Source: CAZFPA01 sp964520975 (GTDB lineage: Bacteria > Bacillota > Negativicutes > Selenomonadales > Selenomonadaceae). Taken from it: a stretch of 64,000 bases of DNA. The notes beneath the pieces are model-generated. The model did no database searches. It was not told where the DNA came from and saw nothing but the letters and a program-made list of their open reading frames with translations. A program made the translations under genes and the position numbers. Positions 16,611 to 24,999 of the stretch are shown one piece after another. Position 1 is the stretch's first letter; each line of letters begins with the position of its first letter. Location of the stretch: assembly GCA_964520975.1 (NCBI GenBank), contig CAZFPA010000001.1, forward strand, positions 55,829 through 119,828, given 5' to 3'.

Positions 16611-17165
16611 TCAGTCTTCCTGAATCTCGCGGATAACAACCTTCTCGGCGCCATCCTGCGCTTTAAGCTGCACACTGACCACTTCATGGGAGGAAGTCGG
16701 CACATTCTTACCCACATAATCCGCCCGGATTGGCAGTTCCCGATGACCGCGATCAATGAGCACCGCAAGCTGAATCGATTTTGGGCGGCCCATATCGATG
16801 AGCGCGTCCAGCGCTGCCCGGATTGTCCGGCCCGTATAGAGCACGTCATCGGCCAGCACAATGGTCTTGCTGGTGATATCTACCGGCATCTGGGTAGGAT
16901 GCACAATCGGCTGATAGGAAAGCGTGGAGAGATCATCGCGATAGAGCGTGATATCCAGTACCCCCACAGGAGGGCGCTGGCCCTCGATGCGCTCGATCTC
17001 CGCTGCCAGGCGCTCAGCGATGGGCACCCCGCGGGTGCGGATTCCCACGAGTACGATATCGGCTACACCATGATTTTTTTCTACAATTTCATGCGATATG
17101 CGCGTCAGCGCGCGACGGATGCCATCAGCATCCATGAGTACGGTTTTATCGACTAAAGTTGGCAT
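16611..17165 (-). CDS. pyrR: PyrR bifunctional pyr regulator / uracil phosphoribosyltransferase
   Basis: 184 residues. The PRPP-binding motif VLADDVLYTGRTIRAAL and the RNA-binding region (VLIDRGHRELPIRADYVGKNVPTS) match PyrR, which in Firmicutes binds UMP and attenuates pyr mRNA. No pyr biosynthesis gene is in the window; position after rluD is a common Firmicute arrangement. I use ATG 17165 (MPTLVDKTV), 7 bases after AGGAGG, rather than one six codons upstream. Last gene of the long colinear run. Confidence 0.95.
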   Translation of the reverse strand: MPTLVDKTVLMDADGIRRALTRISHEIVEKNHGVADIVLVGIRTRGVPIAERLAAEIERIEGQRPPVGVLDITLYRDDLSTLSYQPIVHPTQMPVDITSKTIVLADDVLYTGRTIRAALDALIDMGRPKSIQLAVLIDRGHRELPIRADYVGKNVPTSSHEVVSVQLKAQDGAEKVVIREIQED

Positions 17166-17179
17166 AGGATTCCCTCCTG

Positions 17180-18103
17180 TCATTTCCGGCTGCGCAAGGC
17201 AGCCAGGATCTTCTGCATATCCTCCGGCAACGGCGCTTCAAAGCGCATCGCGTCTCCCGTTACGGGATGTGTAAGCTCCAGCGATAGGGAATGCAGAGCT
17301 TGTCCCTGAATCGCGAACGGACATTTTGCCCGGCCATACTTTGGATCACCGACAACGGGATGGCCGATATGGGTCATGTGCACGCGGATCTGATGCGTAC
17401 GCCCCGTGCGCAGTTTGCACTCTACCAGTGTATACTGTCCAAACCGTTCAAGCACCCGGAATTCCGTCGTAGCGTCTTTGCCGTTTTCTGTCACGACGGC
17501 CATGCGCTTCCGGTCTACAGGATGACGGCCAATTGCCCCATGGATGATACCGGCCTCTTCCTTTATATTTCCATGTACCACAGCCCAGTAGATTCGATGG
17601 GCTGCCTTGGTACGAATCTGTTCCGCCAGGTCGATATGGGCCCGATCATTCTTGGCGGCGACCATAACGCCGGATGTATCCTTATCGAGGCGGTGCACAA
17701 TTCCCGGCCGTATCTCACCGTTGATACCGGACAGGTCACTGCAGTGATGCAGCAGCGCGTTCACCAGTGTACCGTGGAAAACGCCGGCCGCAGGGTGCAC
17801 AACCATGCCCCGGGCCTTGTTGATCACGATGATGTCACTATCCTCATAGAGAATATCCAGCGGAATGTCCTCCGGCTCTATCGACACCGGCTCTGGCTGC
17901 GGAATCGTGAGCACAACACTGTCTCCCGCCTTCAGCTTGTAATTGGCCTTGCGCTTTTCCCCATTGACCAGTACCTGTCCTTCCGCCGCAAGCTTTTGAA
18001 TATGCGTACGCGACAGTTCCTGCTGCTGGCGCGTGAGGAAAACATCCAGACGCTCCCCTTCTGCCGCAGCCGTATATGTATTTTTCTCTGCCATCATAAT
18101 CAT
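17180..18103 (-). CDS. rluD: RluA/RluD family 23S rRNA pseudouridine synthase
   Basis: 307 residues: an N-terminal S4 RNA-binding domain (RLDVFLTRQQQELSRTHIQKL) and the catalytic domain with the conserved Asp in GIVHRLDKDTSGVM. Equivalent to B. subtilis YlyB, which modifies U1911/1915/1917-type sites or a subset; exact target unproven. The start overlaps the lspA stop by 4 bases (ATGA). Confidence 0.93.
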   Translation of the reverse strand: MIMMAEKNTYTAAAEGERLDVFLTRQQQELSRTHIQKLAAEGQVLVNGEKRKANYKLKAGDSVVLTIPQPEPVSIEPEDIPLDILYEDSDIIVINKARGMVVHPAAGVFHGTLVNALLHHCSDLSGINGEIRPGIVHRLDKDTSGVMVAAKNDRAHIDLAEQIRTKAAHRIYWAVVHGNIKEEAGIIHGAIGRHPVDRKRMAVVTENGKDATTEFRVLERFGQYTLVECKLRTGRTHQIRVHMTHIGHPVVGDPKYGRAKCPFAIQGQALHSLSLELTHPVTGDAMRFEAPLPEDMQKILAALRSRK

Positions 18104-18543
18104 ACAGACTTCTCTTTCGTTTGGAATACTATAGAATAAATAATACAGGCCACACCCACCACAATGGCTATATCCGCAACATTAAAAACCGGCCAGATGC
18201 GAAAATCAAAAAAATCGACCACACTGCCCTGAAAGATCCGATCGATAAGGTTGCCCGCTGCACCGCCTAAGAGCATAGCCGCTCCATAGCGGATCCAGGC
18301 ATTTTCACGCCGCAGACAGGAATAAAACCAGCCCGCTGCAGCCAGCACCAGGATACCGATAAAAATAAAAAAACCACGCTGATTCTCAAGAATGCCAAAG
18401 GCCGCCCCGGCATTCAGAATATAGGTGATATGAAAAACATTGGGAATGACCGGTATCGACATTCCCAGCCCCATAGAGGACTGAACATACAGCTTCACCA
18501 GCTGATCTAAAATTATAATAAAGACACATACTGCTACCGGCAC
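18100..18543 (-). CDS. lspA: lipoprotein signal peptidase II
   Basis: 147 residues, four TM segments. Catalytic Asp pair present: GGAAGNLIDRI and the FNVADIAIVVG motif; ILNAGAAFGIL is also conserved. Cleaves prolipoproteins such as the binding protein at 1-683. Starts at GTG (18543), with an AGGGG box upstream. Terminal 4 bases overlap rluD. Confidence 0.96.
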   Translation of the reverse strand: MPVAVCVFIIILDQLVKLYVQSSMGLGMSIPVIPNVFHITYILNAGAAFGILENQRGFFIFIGILVLAAAGWFYSCLRRENAWIRYGAAMLLGGAAGNLIDRIFQGSVVDFFDFRIWPVFNVADIAIVVGVACIIYSIVFQTKEKSV

Positions 18544-18562
18544 CTAAAAACCCCTGTCCTTC

Positions 18563-19105
18563 CTATTCTTCTGTTTGCTCCTTTACCGGCTCGTCGACCG
18601 GCTCCTCTGCCGGCTTTGCATCCGGCAGACTGCGTTCCTCTTCCGTCAGCAGCGCAAGCTCCGACTGCATGAGCGAGCGTACCTTCGTGATGAACTGCCG
18701 CTTCTCCCGTACCAGGCGGTCGTATTCCGCTACAATCTCACGCACCTGATGGGATGCCTCATCCGTCCGCTTCTGCGCATCCATTTCCGCCTGGGCCCGC
18801 ATATTATCACAAGCCTGACGGGCATTGGCCCGAAGCTCTTCGGCCTGCGTCTTGGCCGCCCGCGTCACTTCTTCAGCTGTCCGCTGTGCGACCAGCAGCG
18901 TATCCTGCAGGTTCTTTTCCAGCTGATGATACTGGGCCAGATCCTTCTCCTTCAAAGCGAGCTCATCCTTCAGCTGCCCGTTTTCCCGGTACAGCTTTTC
19001 ATAATCGTTGACTACCTGATCAAGGAAATCATCGATCTCATCTTCATTGTAACCGCGAAAGCTGCGGCCAAATTCTTTATTATGTATATCTACTGGTGTA
19101 AGCAC
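18563..19105 (-). CDS. divIVA: DivIVA-domain cell division protein
   Basis: 180 residues. N-terminal DivIVA motif (LTPVDIHNKEFGRSFRGYNEDEIDDFLDQ in pieces, membrane-curvature binding in the family), followed by a coiled coil from about 35 to 150 and an acidic tail. GTG start at 19105 preceded by GGGGGTG. Localises to septa and poles and recruits division or wall factors. In the canonical position after ylmH. Confidence 0.95.
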   Translation of the reverse strand: MLTPVDIHNKEFGRSFRGYNEDEIDDFLDQVVNDYEKLYRENGQLKDELALKEKDLAQYHQLEKNLQDTLLVAQRTAEEVTRAAKTQAEELRANARQACDNMRAQAEMDAQKRTDEASHQVREIVAEYDRLVREKRQFITKVRSLMQSELALLTEEERSLPDAKPAEEPVDEPVKEQTEE

Positions 19106-19124
19106 ACAAGCACCCCCTGTAAAA

Positions 19125-19910
19125 TCACAAATAACGTTTCAAAAGCACGCCGGTCCGGCCTTTCTTCGTCTGACCACGCACCTCGGCCACCTCCAGACGG
19201 CCGCGTCCCCGCATGGAAAGCACATCGCCCTCCTTGACCGTCTGCGAAGCATTTTTTACGGACTGCCAATTGAGCTTCAGCTTGTCCGCTGCAATATCAG
19301 CTGCCGCCCGGCTGCGCGACGAGCCAAACCCCGCGGCGGCAATCGAATCCACGCGCAGTGAAGCCACGGTCGCCCGTATCTCCTTGCAGCGCTCTTCCTT
19401 AGGCGCGATGGCCTCAAGCGAATCCAGCTCACAGCGCACTGCTGCGGCCCCCATCTGGATGCAGTTCTGCAAAAGGAACTGCGCCATCTGGGAATCCGTC
19501 AGGATCTTGGCCGAGTCCGCGCTGACCAGCAGGTCCCCCAGCCGATCCCGCTCAATGCCCAGGCCAATCAGTGCCCCCAGCACATCGCGATGGGAAAGCC
19601 GATAAAACTGCCCGTTCCAGGCCGCACGCACAACGACGATATCAAAAGACGGTGTCCCCATGAAATCCTCATGCACGAAGATTGCCCGCTGACGCTCTGC
19701 TCCCGGATAACCGCCGGAAAAGTCAACGCGAAGCCCCTCGTAGTTTGCCGCTACCGTCTCCGCAATTTCAATCCCATAGGGGTCCAGAAAATCCGACTGC
19801 CGGAATTTGCGGTTCTTCATCGTCTGTTCAGCGATATCCACCAGCCGGACAGCCGTATCCGCTCCCTCTGTCCCTTTATAATAACGAATGATTTTTTCCC
19901 GATCTGCCAT
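19125..19910 (-). CDS. ylmH: YlmH S4-domain RNA-binding protein
   Basis: 261 residues. N-terminal domain of the YlmH family (FLDPYGIEIAETVAANYEGLRVDFSGGYPGAERQRAIF, in pieces) and a C-terminal S4 domain (LRVDSIAAAGFGSSRSRAAADIAADKLKLNW). In B. subtilis YlmH has been tied to ribosome quality control as an RqcP-like factor; the rqcH gene at 10906 makes that role plausible here. It also sits in the classical sepF-ylmH-divIVA block. Two bases separate it from proC. Confidence 0.92.
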   Translation of the reverse strand: MADREKIIRYYKGTEGADTAVRLVDIAEQTMKNRKFRQSDFLDPYGIEIAETVAANYEGLRVDFSGGYPGAERQRAIFVHEDFMGTPSFDIVVVRAAWNGQFYRLSHRDVLGALIGLGIERDRLGDLLVSADSAKILTDSQMAQFLLQNCIQMGAAAVRCELDSLEAIAPKEERCKEIRATVASLRVDSIAAAGFGSSRSRAAADIAADKLKLNWQSVKNASQTVKEGDVLSMRGRGRLEVAEVRGQTKKGRTGVLLKRYL

Positions 19911-19911
19911 A

Positions 19912-20709
19912 TTATTTCCCCATTGCCTTTGATTTCTCTGTTGCCGCCATTACGGCATCAATGAGTGCACCACGTACACCCTGCTGTTCCATTACGCGCA
20001 CGCCCTCAATCGTCGTGCCGGCCGGTGATGTCACCTGGTCGCGCAGCTCTGCCGGATGCTTGCCCGTAGCCAATACCATTTTGGCTGCGCCCAGAAGCGT
20101 CTGGGCGGCGAGCTTGATGGCCGCCTTGCGCGGCAGACCAGCAGCTACGCCGCCGTCTGAAAGCGCGTCGATCATGAGGAAGCCGTAGGCCGGCCCACTG
20201 CCGGAAAGCCCTGTCACCGCGTCCATCATAGATTCCTTGACCTCGACGACCTGCCCGGCTGCAGCCAGCAATTCACTGATTTGCTGACCCAGCGCAGCCG
20301 AAGCCTGACTGCCACGTACAAAAGCTGACATCCCTTCTCCAACCGCCATCGGCGTATTCGGCATGACCCGAATGACCGGCTGCGTCGGGAAAACCTTCTC
20401 CAAAGCCGCCAGAGCAAGCCCGGCTACAATGGATACAATGCAGGTATCCCGGCCAACAGCGGCAGCCACTTCCTGCATAGCTTTGGCCGCCACCTGCGGC
20501 TTGATTGCCAAAAACAGGATATCAACCGAAGAAACAAACGACTCTGACCCTACAACTGCCGATATCCCATAGGTATCGCGCAGATAGGCACAGCGTGCTT
20601 CCTTATGATCGGACACAAAAATATCCTGCGCAGCGGCTGCTTCCTTGGCCAGCATACCGCTGACAAGCGCCTCAGCCATTGCTCCCCCGCCAATAAATCC
20701 AATCTTCAT
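19912..20709 (-). CDS. proC: pyrroline-5-carboxylate reductase
   Basis: Last step of proline synthesis, P5C to proline with NAD(P)H. 265 residues: Rossmann start MKIGFIGGGAMAEAL, LAIKPQ, RVMPNTPMAVGEGM, and the C-terminal GSGPAYGFLMIDALSDGGV and QVTSPAGTTIEGV. ATG 20709 follows AGGAGG; a longer frame to 20805 overlaps sepF without an RBS. It occupies the place where many Firmicutes have ylmG (yggT) between sepF and ylmH. Confidence 0.97.
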   Translation of the reverse strand: MKIGFIGGGAMAEALVSGMLAKEAAAAQDIFVSDHKEARCAYLRDTYGISAVVGSESFVSSVDILFLAIKPQVAAKAMQEVAAAVGRDTCIVSIVAGLALAALEKVFPTQPVIRVMPNTPMAVGEGMSAFVRGSQASAALGQQISELLAAAGQVVEVKESMMDAVTGLSGSGPAYGFLMIDALSDGGVAAGLPRKAAIKLAAQTLLGAAKMVLATGKHPAELRDQVTSPAGTTIEGVRVMEQQGVRGALIDAVMAATEKSKAMGK

Positions 20710-20726
20710 AGAAATCCCCCTCCTAC

Positions 20727-21194
20727 TTATTTCAGCCAGGGCATTTCTGTCGAGACTGTCTTCTGCTCCTGCGTATAGGCTACATTCACATTGCTTGGAG
20801 CGCAAAGGAACACATTGCGTCCAACCTTTTTGATCTCCCCGCCCAGAGCATACGTCGTTCCACTGATGAAATCAATGATGCGTTTGGCGGCTTCGCCCTC
20901 TGTATTGTCAAAATTAATGACCACAGGACGCTTTTCCTTCAGGCAGTTTGCTACCTGCTGTGCATCATCAAAGGACTTCGGTTCAATTACGATTACTTTC
21001 ATCTTCGCTGTCGCCACCGTTTCCCGGATGGATGCTGCGGAAGACTGGAAATCCACCACATTGTGCGGTGCTGCGGCCTCTGGCCGGCTGGGCTCCCGGG
21101 TTTCCTCCGGTGCCATTTCCTCTCCCTTATCCTCCGTTATATCATCGTTATTCATCAGGCCGATCTTCCCACAAACCTTATCAATAATCTTCAA
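20727..21194 (-). CDS. sepF: SepF cell division protein (paralogue 2, in the division cluster)
   Basis: 155 residues. N-terminal amphipathic helix (MKIIDKVCGKIGLM), variable acidic linker, and a C-terminal SepF domain (KMKVIVIEPKSFDDAQQVANCL to GRNVFLCAPSNVNV). The family anchors FtsZ to the membrane and shapes the Z-ring. This is the syntenic copy (yggS-sepF). The other copy at 2410 is diverged in linker and N-terminus. Confidence 0.93.
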   Translation of the reverse strand: MKIIDKVCGKIGLMNNDDITEDKGEEMAPEETREPSRPEAAAPHNVVDFQSSAASIRETVATAKMKVIVIEPKSFDDAQQVANCLKEKRPVVINFDNTEGEAAKRIIDFISGTTYALGGEIKKVGRNVFLCAPSNVNVAYTQEQKTVSTEMPWLK

Positions 21195-21208
21195 GCGATT
21201 CCCCTCCT

Positions 21209-21907
21209 CTAATATTGACGCTGCCCGAAAATCGCTGTACCAACCCGGACAATATTTGCTCCCTCTTCAATAGCAATCCTGTAATCATGGGTCATGCCCA
21301 TTGATAAATATTTAATATTCGCTGCGCGCCCCGGTATTTCCTTTAGTTTTTCGAAAATTTCATACATCCGTCGAAAAAGCGGCCGGCATTGCTCAACATT
21401 GTCATAGTTTGGCGCTATGCACATGAGACCGCAAAGACGCAGATGTGTGAGTTCGTCTACCGCTGCCAGCAGCATCGGCAGTGCCTCCTCATAGACGCCG
21501 GACTTGCTCTCTTCCCTGGCCAGATTCACCTGCACGAGGATGTCCTGCACCTTGCCGTGCTTTTCAGCTGCCTGATCCAGCGCTCTGGCCAGATGGATGC
21601 TGTCCACAGAATGAATGAGATCAAAAATCTCCACGGCCTGCTTCGCCTTGTTGGTCTGCAGATGCCCGATCAGATGCCAGCTCACCTCGCGTTCCAGTGT
21701 CGCATGCTTCTGCCGTGCCTCCTGAATACGATTCTCGCCGATAACCGTTACTCCCGCATCAATAGCTTCCCGCATTGCTGCGACATCGTGATTTTTGGTG
21801 ACCGCCACGAGCTGCACAGGTTCATTCCTATCAGCCCGCGTGCGTTTCTGTCGGCTTTCCTCGATTGCCTTTTCTACCTCATGAAGCTTTTCCACTATCA
21901 TCCTCAT
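21209..21907 (-). CDS. yggS: YggS/PLPBP pyridoxal-phosphate homeostasis protein
   Basis: 232 residues, alanine-racemase-like barrel without known enzymatic activity; binds PLP through the Lys in LVAVTKNHD and balances vitamer pools. GENRIQEARQKH, WHLIGHLQTNKAK and a slightly unusual YLSMGMTHDY (usually SMGMS) are present. Either the ATG at 21907 or one two codons later may be used. Member of the pgeF-yggS-sepF run. Confidence 0.94.
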   Translation of the reverse strand: MRMIVEKLHEVEKAIEESRQKRTRADRNEPVQLVAVTKNHDVAAMREAIDAGVTVIGENRIQEARQKHATLEREVSWHLIGHLQTNKAKQAVEIFDLIHSVDSIHLARALDQAAEKHGKVQDILVQVNLAREESKSGVYEEALPMLLAAVDELTHLRLCGLMCIAPNYDNVEQCRPLFRRMYEIFEKLKEIPGRAANIKYLSMGMTHDYRIAIEEGANIVRVGTAIFGQRQY

Positions 21908-21928
21908 GCCCCCAGTAAGCTTGAAAAT

Positions 21929-22771
21929 TTATCTATGAAATCCCTGCGGAAATCCCTCTTCCTTTAATGCAATAACCGCTCCGATCCGGCCCGTCCTGCC
22001 CCCGTCCGCCCGATAGGAAAAGAACAGCTCGGAATTGCAGGCCGTACAGGTATCCGCCCGATCAATATGCTCCGGCTTCACACCGACCTGCTCAAGCTGA
22101 TACTGATTGGCCTGCCAGAGATCCAGATGGGTATGTCCTTCCACAACCGGCAGGAGCTCCGTCGCGCCTGGAAAAGCCGCCGCAAACTGTGCGGCTACTT
22201 CATCGCCTACCTCATAGCAGCAGGGACCGATGGCCGGACCGATTCCAACCAGCACCTCAGCGGGACGGGTGCCAAAAGCCGCCTGCATGGCCTGCACCGT
22301 CCCGGCTGCAATCTTCTGCACAGTTCCCTTCCAGCCGCCATGGGCAATGCCTACCGCCCGATGGACCGGGTCCAGCAAAAGAATAGGCGTACAGTCAGCA
22401 AAACAGAGCAGGAGCGGCAAGCCAGGCTCATCTGTAATGAGCGCATCCGTCGCTGCAATGGAATCACTGTACACACGGCTGCCGCGCCCGGCATCCTTAC
22501 GCCCTACCCGCAGGACACGATTGCCATGTACCTGTTCCGGTGTACAGATACGACGGGCATCAAGCCCCAGCGCCGCACAGAAGCGCTGACGGTTCTGCCA
22601 TACAGCCTCGGGAGCATCCCCTACATGCAGGGCCAGATCCAGCGAAGCATACGGTGCTGCGCTCTGCCCTCCCAGCCGGGTGGATATCCCATGTACGGCA
22701 ACATCGGAAGGAAACAGAGAAAACCGCCCCTGCCAGATGTTATTTCCTGTCTTTTCCAAATAAAAGCTCAT
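21929..22771 (-). CDS. pgeF: peptidoglycan editing factor PgeF (YfiH, multicopper-oxidoreductase-like)
   Basis: 280 residues. Family motifs: GDAPEAVWQNRQ, PEQVHGN, TDALITDEPGLPLLLCFADCTPILL, IAHGGWKGTVQ, GPAIGPCCYEV, and the C-terminal CTACNSELFFSYRADGG. The Zn/Cu-site residues (His in QVHGN, Cys in ADCTP, His in AHGGW) are intact. Family members remove L-Ser wrongly put in the peptide stem of peptidoglycan; purine nucleoside activities are also reported. GGAGG upstream of ATG. Confidence 0.92.
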   Translation of the reverse strand: MSFYLEKTGNNIWQGRFSLFPSDVAVHGISTRLGGQSAAPYASLDLALHVGDAPEAVWQNRQRFCAALGLDARRICTPEQVHGNRVLRVGRKDAGRGSRVYSDSIAATDALITDEPGLPLLLCFADCTPILLLDPVHRAVGIAHGGWKGTVQKIAAGTVQAMQAAFGTRPAEVLVGIGPAIGPCCYEVGDEVAAQFAAAFPGATELLPVVEGHTHLDLWQANQYQLEQVGVKPEHIDRADTCTACNSELFFSYRADGGRTGRIGAVIALKEEGFPQGFHR

Positions 22772-22783
22772 TTCAGCCTCCTG

Positions 22784-24511
22784 TTATTTGCACACGCCAC
22801 AGCGCCGGCAACCGGCAAAGCACTTCACGGTTGGCTGCAGCTGCGCAGCCTTCTCCAGCTCGGTGTAGAGATAGGCCCGCTGAAATCCCATATCCAATGT
22901 ATCCCAGGGGAATATCTCTTCCTTGTCACGCGAACGATAGAGATAATCCTCCATACGCAAGCCAGCAGCCTTCATCGCCCGTTTAAAGGCCTTGCTGCCG
23001 CCCATCTGATGGGCGGCGTAAATGACGGCTGCGATCTTCCGGTCGCCGCGGGCCAGTACACCCTGGATATAGGCCTCCTTCGGCGATTCGGCGATGACTT
23101 CCACATTTCTCCGGCTGCGCAGCGCCGTACGAATGCGTTTCAAGGAATCCTCCACCTGCTTCATCGGCGCCATCGGCACCCACTGAAACGGTGTGAACGG
23201 CTTGGGGATGAATGGATTGATGCTCAAGGTGAGTACGCCCTTATTGCCGCGCGCCTCCATATAATCCTTCAGCCGCACAGCCAAATCAATAATACCATCA
23301 ATATCTTCCGTTTCCTCGTAAGGAAGCCCGATCATCAGATAGAGGCGGAAATTCCGTATGCCTGCGGCAATACCGAGATCCATTGCATGGAAAAGATGTT
23401 CCTCTTCAATGCCCTTATTGATGACCGCCCGCATGCGGACACTGCCGGCCTCCGGCGCCATTGTAAGCGTACGGAGCCCGCTGGCGGCAAGCGAATCCAC
23501 CAGTTCCTTCGTAACCGAATCGGCCCGGAAGGAGGCTACCGACATCGATAGACCATCCCCCAGGATCTCCCGGCAGAGCGCATCGATTTCAGGATAGTCT
23601 GAAATCGCGGCGCCCATAAGCCCGACCCGCTTGCCAGCGGTCTTCGCCGCCTGCAGCATCTTTTCCAGCGCCGGCAGAGAACGATTGCGCGGCTGCCGGA
23701 AGCAGTAGCCGGCCATGCAGAAACGGCAATGACGGCCACAGCCACGGGCGGTCTCAATGAGATACAGATTAAATTCCGTATCTGCTGTCTCGATTACAGT
23801 ATGCGCGGGATAAGCATCCAAATCCGCCACCCATTGCCGGCGCACCGTAGCCGGTGCCCCATCCTGCGGCTGAATCGCAGTGGTGCGCCCCTGCCCATCC
23901 TCTTCATGCACATAGAGAGAAGGCACATAGACACCCGGGACAGCCGCCAGCGCCTGCAGAAGCTCCGACCGTCCCAGATGAGCGGCCAGCCCCGCGTAGT
24001 AAGCATCCATAAAGCGCTGCATGGTCTCCTCGCCTTCTCCGATGATGAAGGCATCAAAAAAGAGACTCAGCGGCTCCGGATTGAACGTCGCACAAGGACC
24101 GCCGGCAATGATGATGGGGTCCATTGCCCCGCGTTCCGCTGCCAGTGGCTGAATACGTCCGAGAGCAAGGATCTTCAGTACATTGAAATAGTCCATCTCA
24201 AAAGAAATTGCAAAGGCCAGCAGGGGGAAAGCCTGCAGCGGGCTCTGTGTCTCCAGGCTCAGCAGCTGCGTGTGCGAACGCTGGTACTCCTCCGCTTCCT
24301 TTTTATCCGGCAGGAAGAAGCGCTCGCAGGCCGTATCCGGCCGCTCATTCATGAGCTCATAAATGATATGCAGGCCCAGATTGGACATCCCGACAAAATA
24401 GGAATTCGGATAAATGAGCGCCATGCGCGCCCGTGAGCCAGGGGCATAGATATAATGGCCCGTTTCATTCTGCAGCCGTTGTTTGAGCATTTCTTTCAAT
24501 TTCCAGGACAA
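22784..24511 (-). CDS. B12-binding-domain-like radical SAM protein (TIGR03960 type)
   Basis: 575 residues. N-terminal cobalamin-domain-like fold (RMALIYPNSYFVGMSNLGLHI) without a clear DxHxxG, then a radical SAM core with the cluster motif CGRHCRFC (CxxxCxxC) near residue 261, MAPEAGSVRMR and RLYLMIGLPYEE. A cysteine cluster closes the protein (CFAGCRRCGVC), possibly an extra Fe-S site. Often found beside a TIGR03936 partner in Firmicutes; none is seen here. The reaction is unknown. TTG start at 24511 preceded by GGAGG. Confidence 0.85.
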   Translation of the reverse strand: MSWKLKEMLKQRLQNETGHYIYAPGSRARMALIYPNSYFVGMSNLGLHIIYELMNERPDTACERFFLPDKKEAEEYQRSHTQLLSLETQSPLQAFPLLAFAISFEMDYFNVLKILALGRIQPLAAERGAMDPIIIAGGPCATFNPEPLSLFFDAFIIGEGEETMQRFMDAYYAGLAAHLGRSELLQALAAVPGVYVPSLYVHEEDGQGRTTAIQPQDGAPATVRRQWVADLDAYPAHTVIETADTEFNLYLIETARGCGRHCRFCMAGYCFRQPRNRSLPALEKMLQAAKTAGKRVGLMGAAISDYPEIDALCREILGDGLSMSVASFRADSVTKELVDSLAASGLRTLTMAPEAGSVRMRAVINKGIEEEHLFHAMDLGIAAGIRNFRLYLMIGLPYEETEDIDGIIDLAVRLKDYMEARGNKGVLTLSINPFIPKPFTPFQWVPMAPMKQVEDSLKRIRTALRSRRNVEVIAESPKEAYIQGVLARGDRKIAAVIYAAHQMGGSKAFKRAMKAAGLRMEDYLYRSRDKEEIFPWDTLDMGFQRAYLYTELEKAAQLQPTVKCFAGCRRCGVCK

Positions 24512-24529
24512 ATCTTTTCCTCCAGAGCC

Positions 24530-24997
24530 TTAGTCTTTTTTATCTTTTTCCTTGATAAGCCCTTCGAGCTCATCGCGGAAGCTGCTGATATCCGTAAATT
24601 TCCGATACACCGCGGCAAAACGGATATAGGCCACCTCATCCAGTGCCTTGAGCTTTTCCATAACCAGGGCACCGATTTCCTGGGCCGATACCTCCTGTTC
24701 CATGGTATTGCGAAGCTCACGCTCGATATCATCAACGAGCGTCGTGAGATTCTCCATGGAGATATCCAGCTTATCACAGGACCGGATCAGTCCGTTCAAT
24801 AGCTTATTACGATCAAACACCTGCCGGCGTCCGTCGCTTTTTATGACCATCAAGGGGATTTTCTCCACTACCTCATAGGTCGTAAAACGTTTGCCGCAGC
24901 CGGTACACTCACGGCGGCGGCGAATGGTATTCCCATCATCAGCCGCACGTGAATCGATGACCCGGCTGTCAGCCTTTTTACAAAAAGGACAACGCAT
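24530..24997 (-). CDS. nrdR: NrdR transcriptional repressor of ribonucleotide reductase
   Basis: 155 residues: an N-terminal zinc ribbon with two Cys pairs (MRCPFCKK, then ECTGCGKRFTTYE) and an ATP-cone domain (MVIKSDGRRQVFDRNKLLNGL). Senses ATP/dATP and represses nrd genes, none of which lie in the window. Two bases separate it from ygiQ. Confidence 0.97.
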   Translation of the reverse strand: MRCPFCKKADSRVIDSRAADDGNTIRRRRECTGCGKRFTTYEVVEKIPLMVIKSDGRRQVFDRNKLLNGLIRSCDKLDISMENLTTLVDDIERELRNTMEQEVSAQEIGALVMEKLKALDEVAYIRFAAVYRKFTDISSFRDELEGLIKEKDKKD

Positions 24998-24999
24998 TG

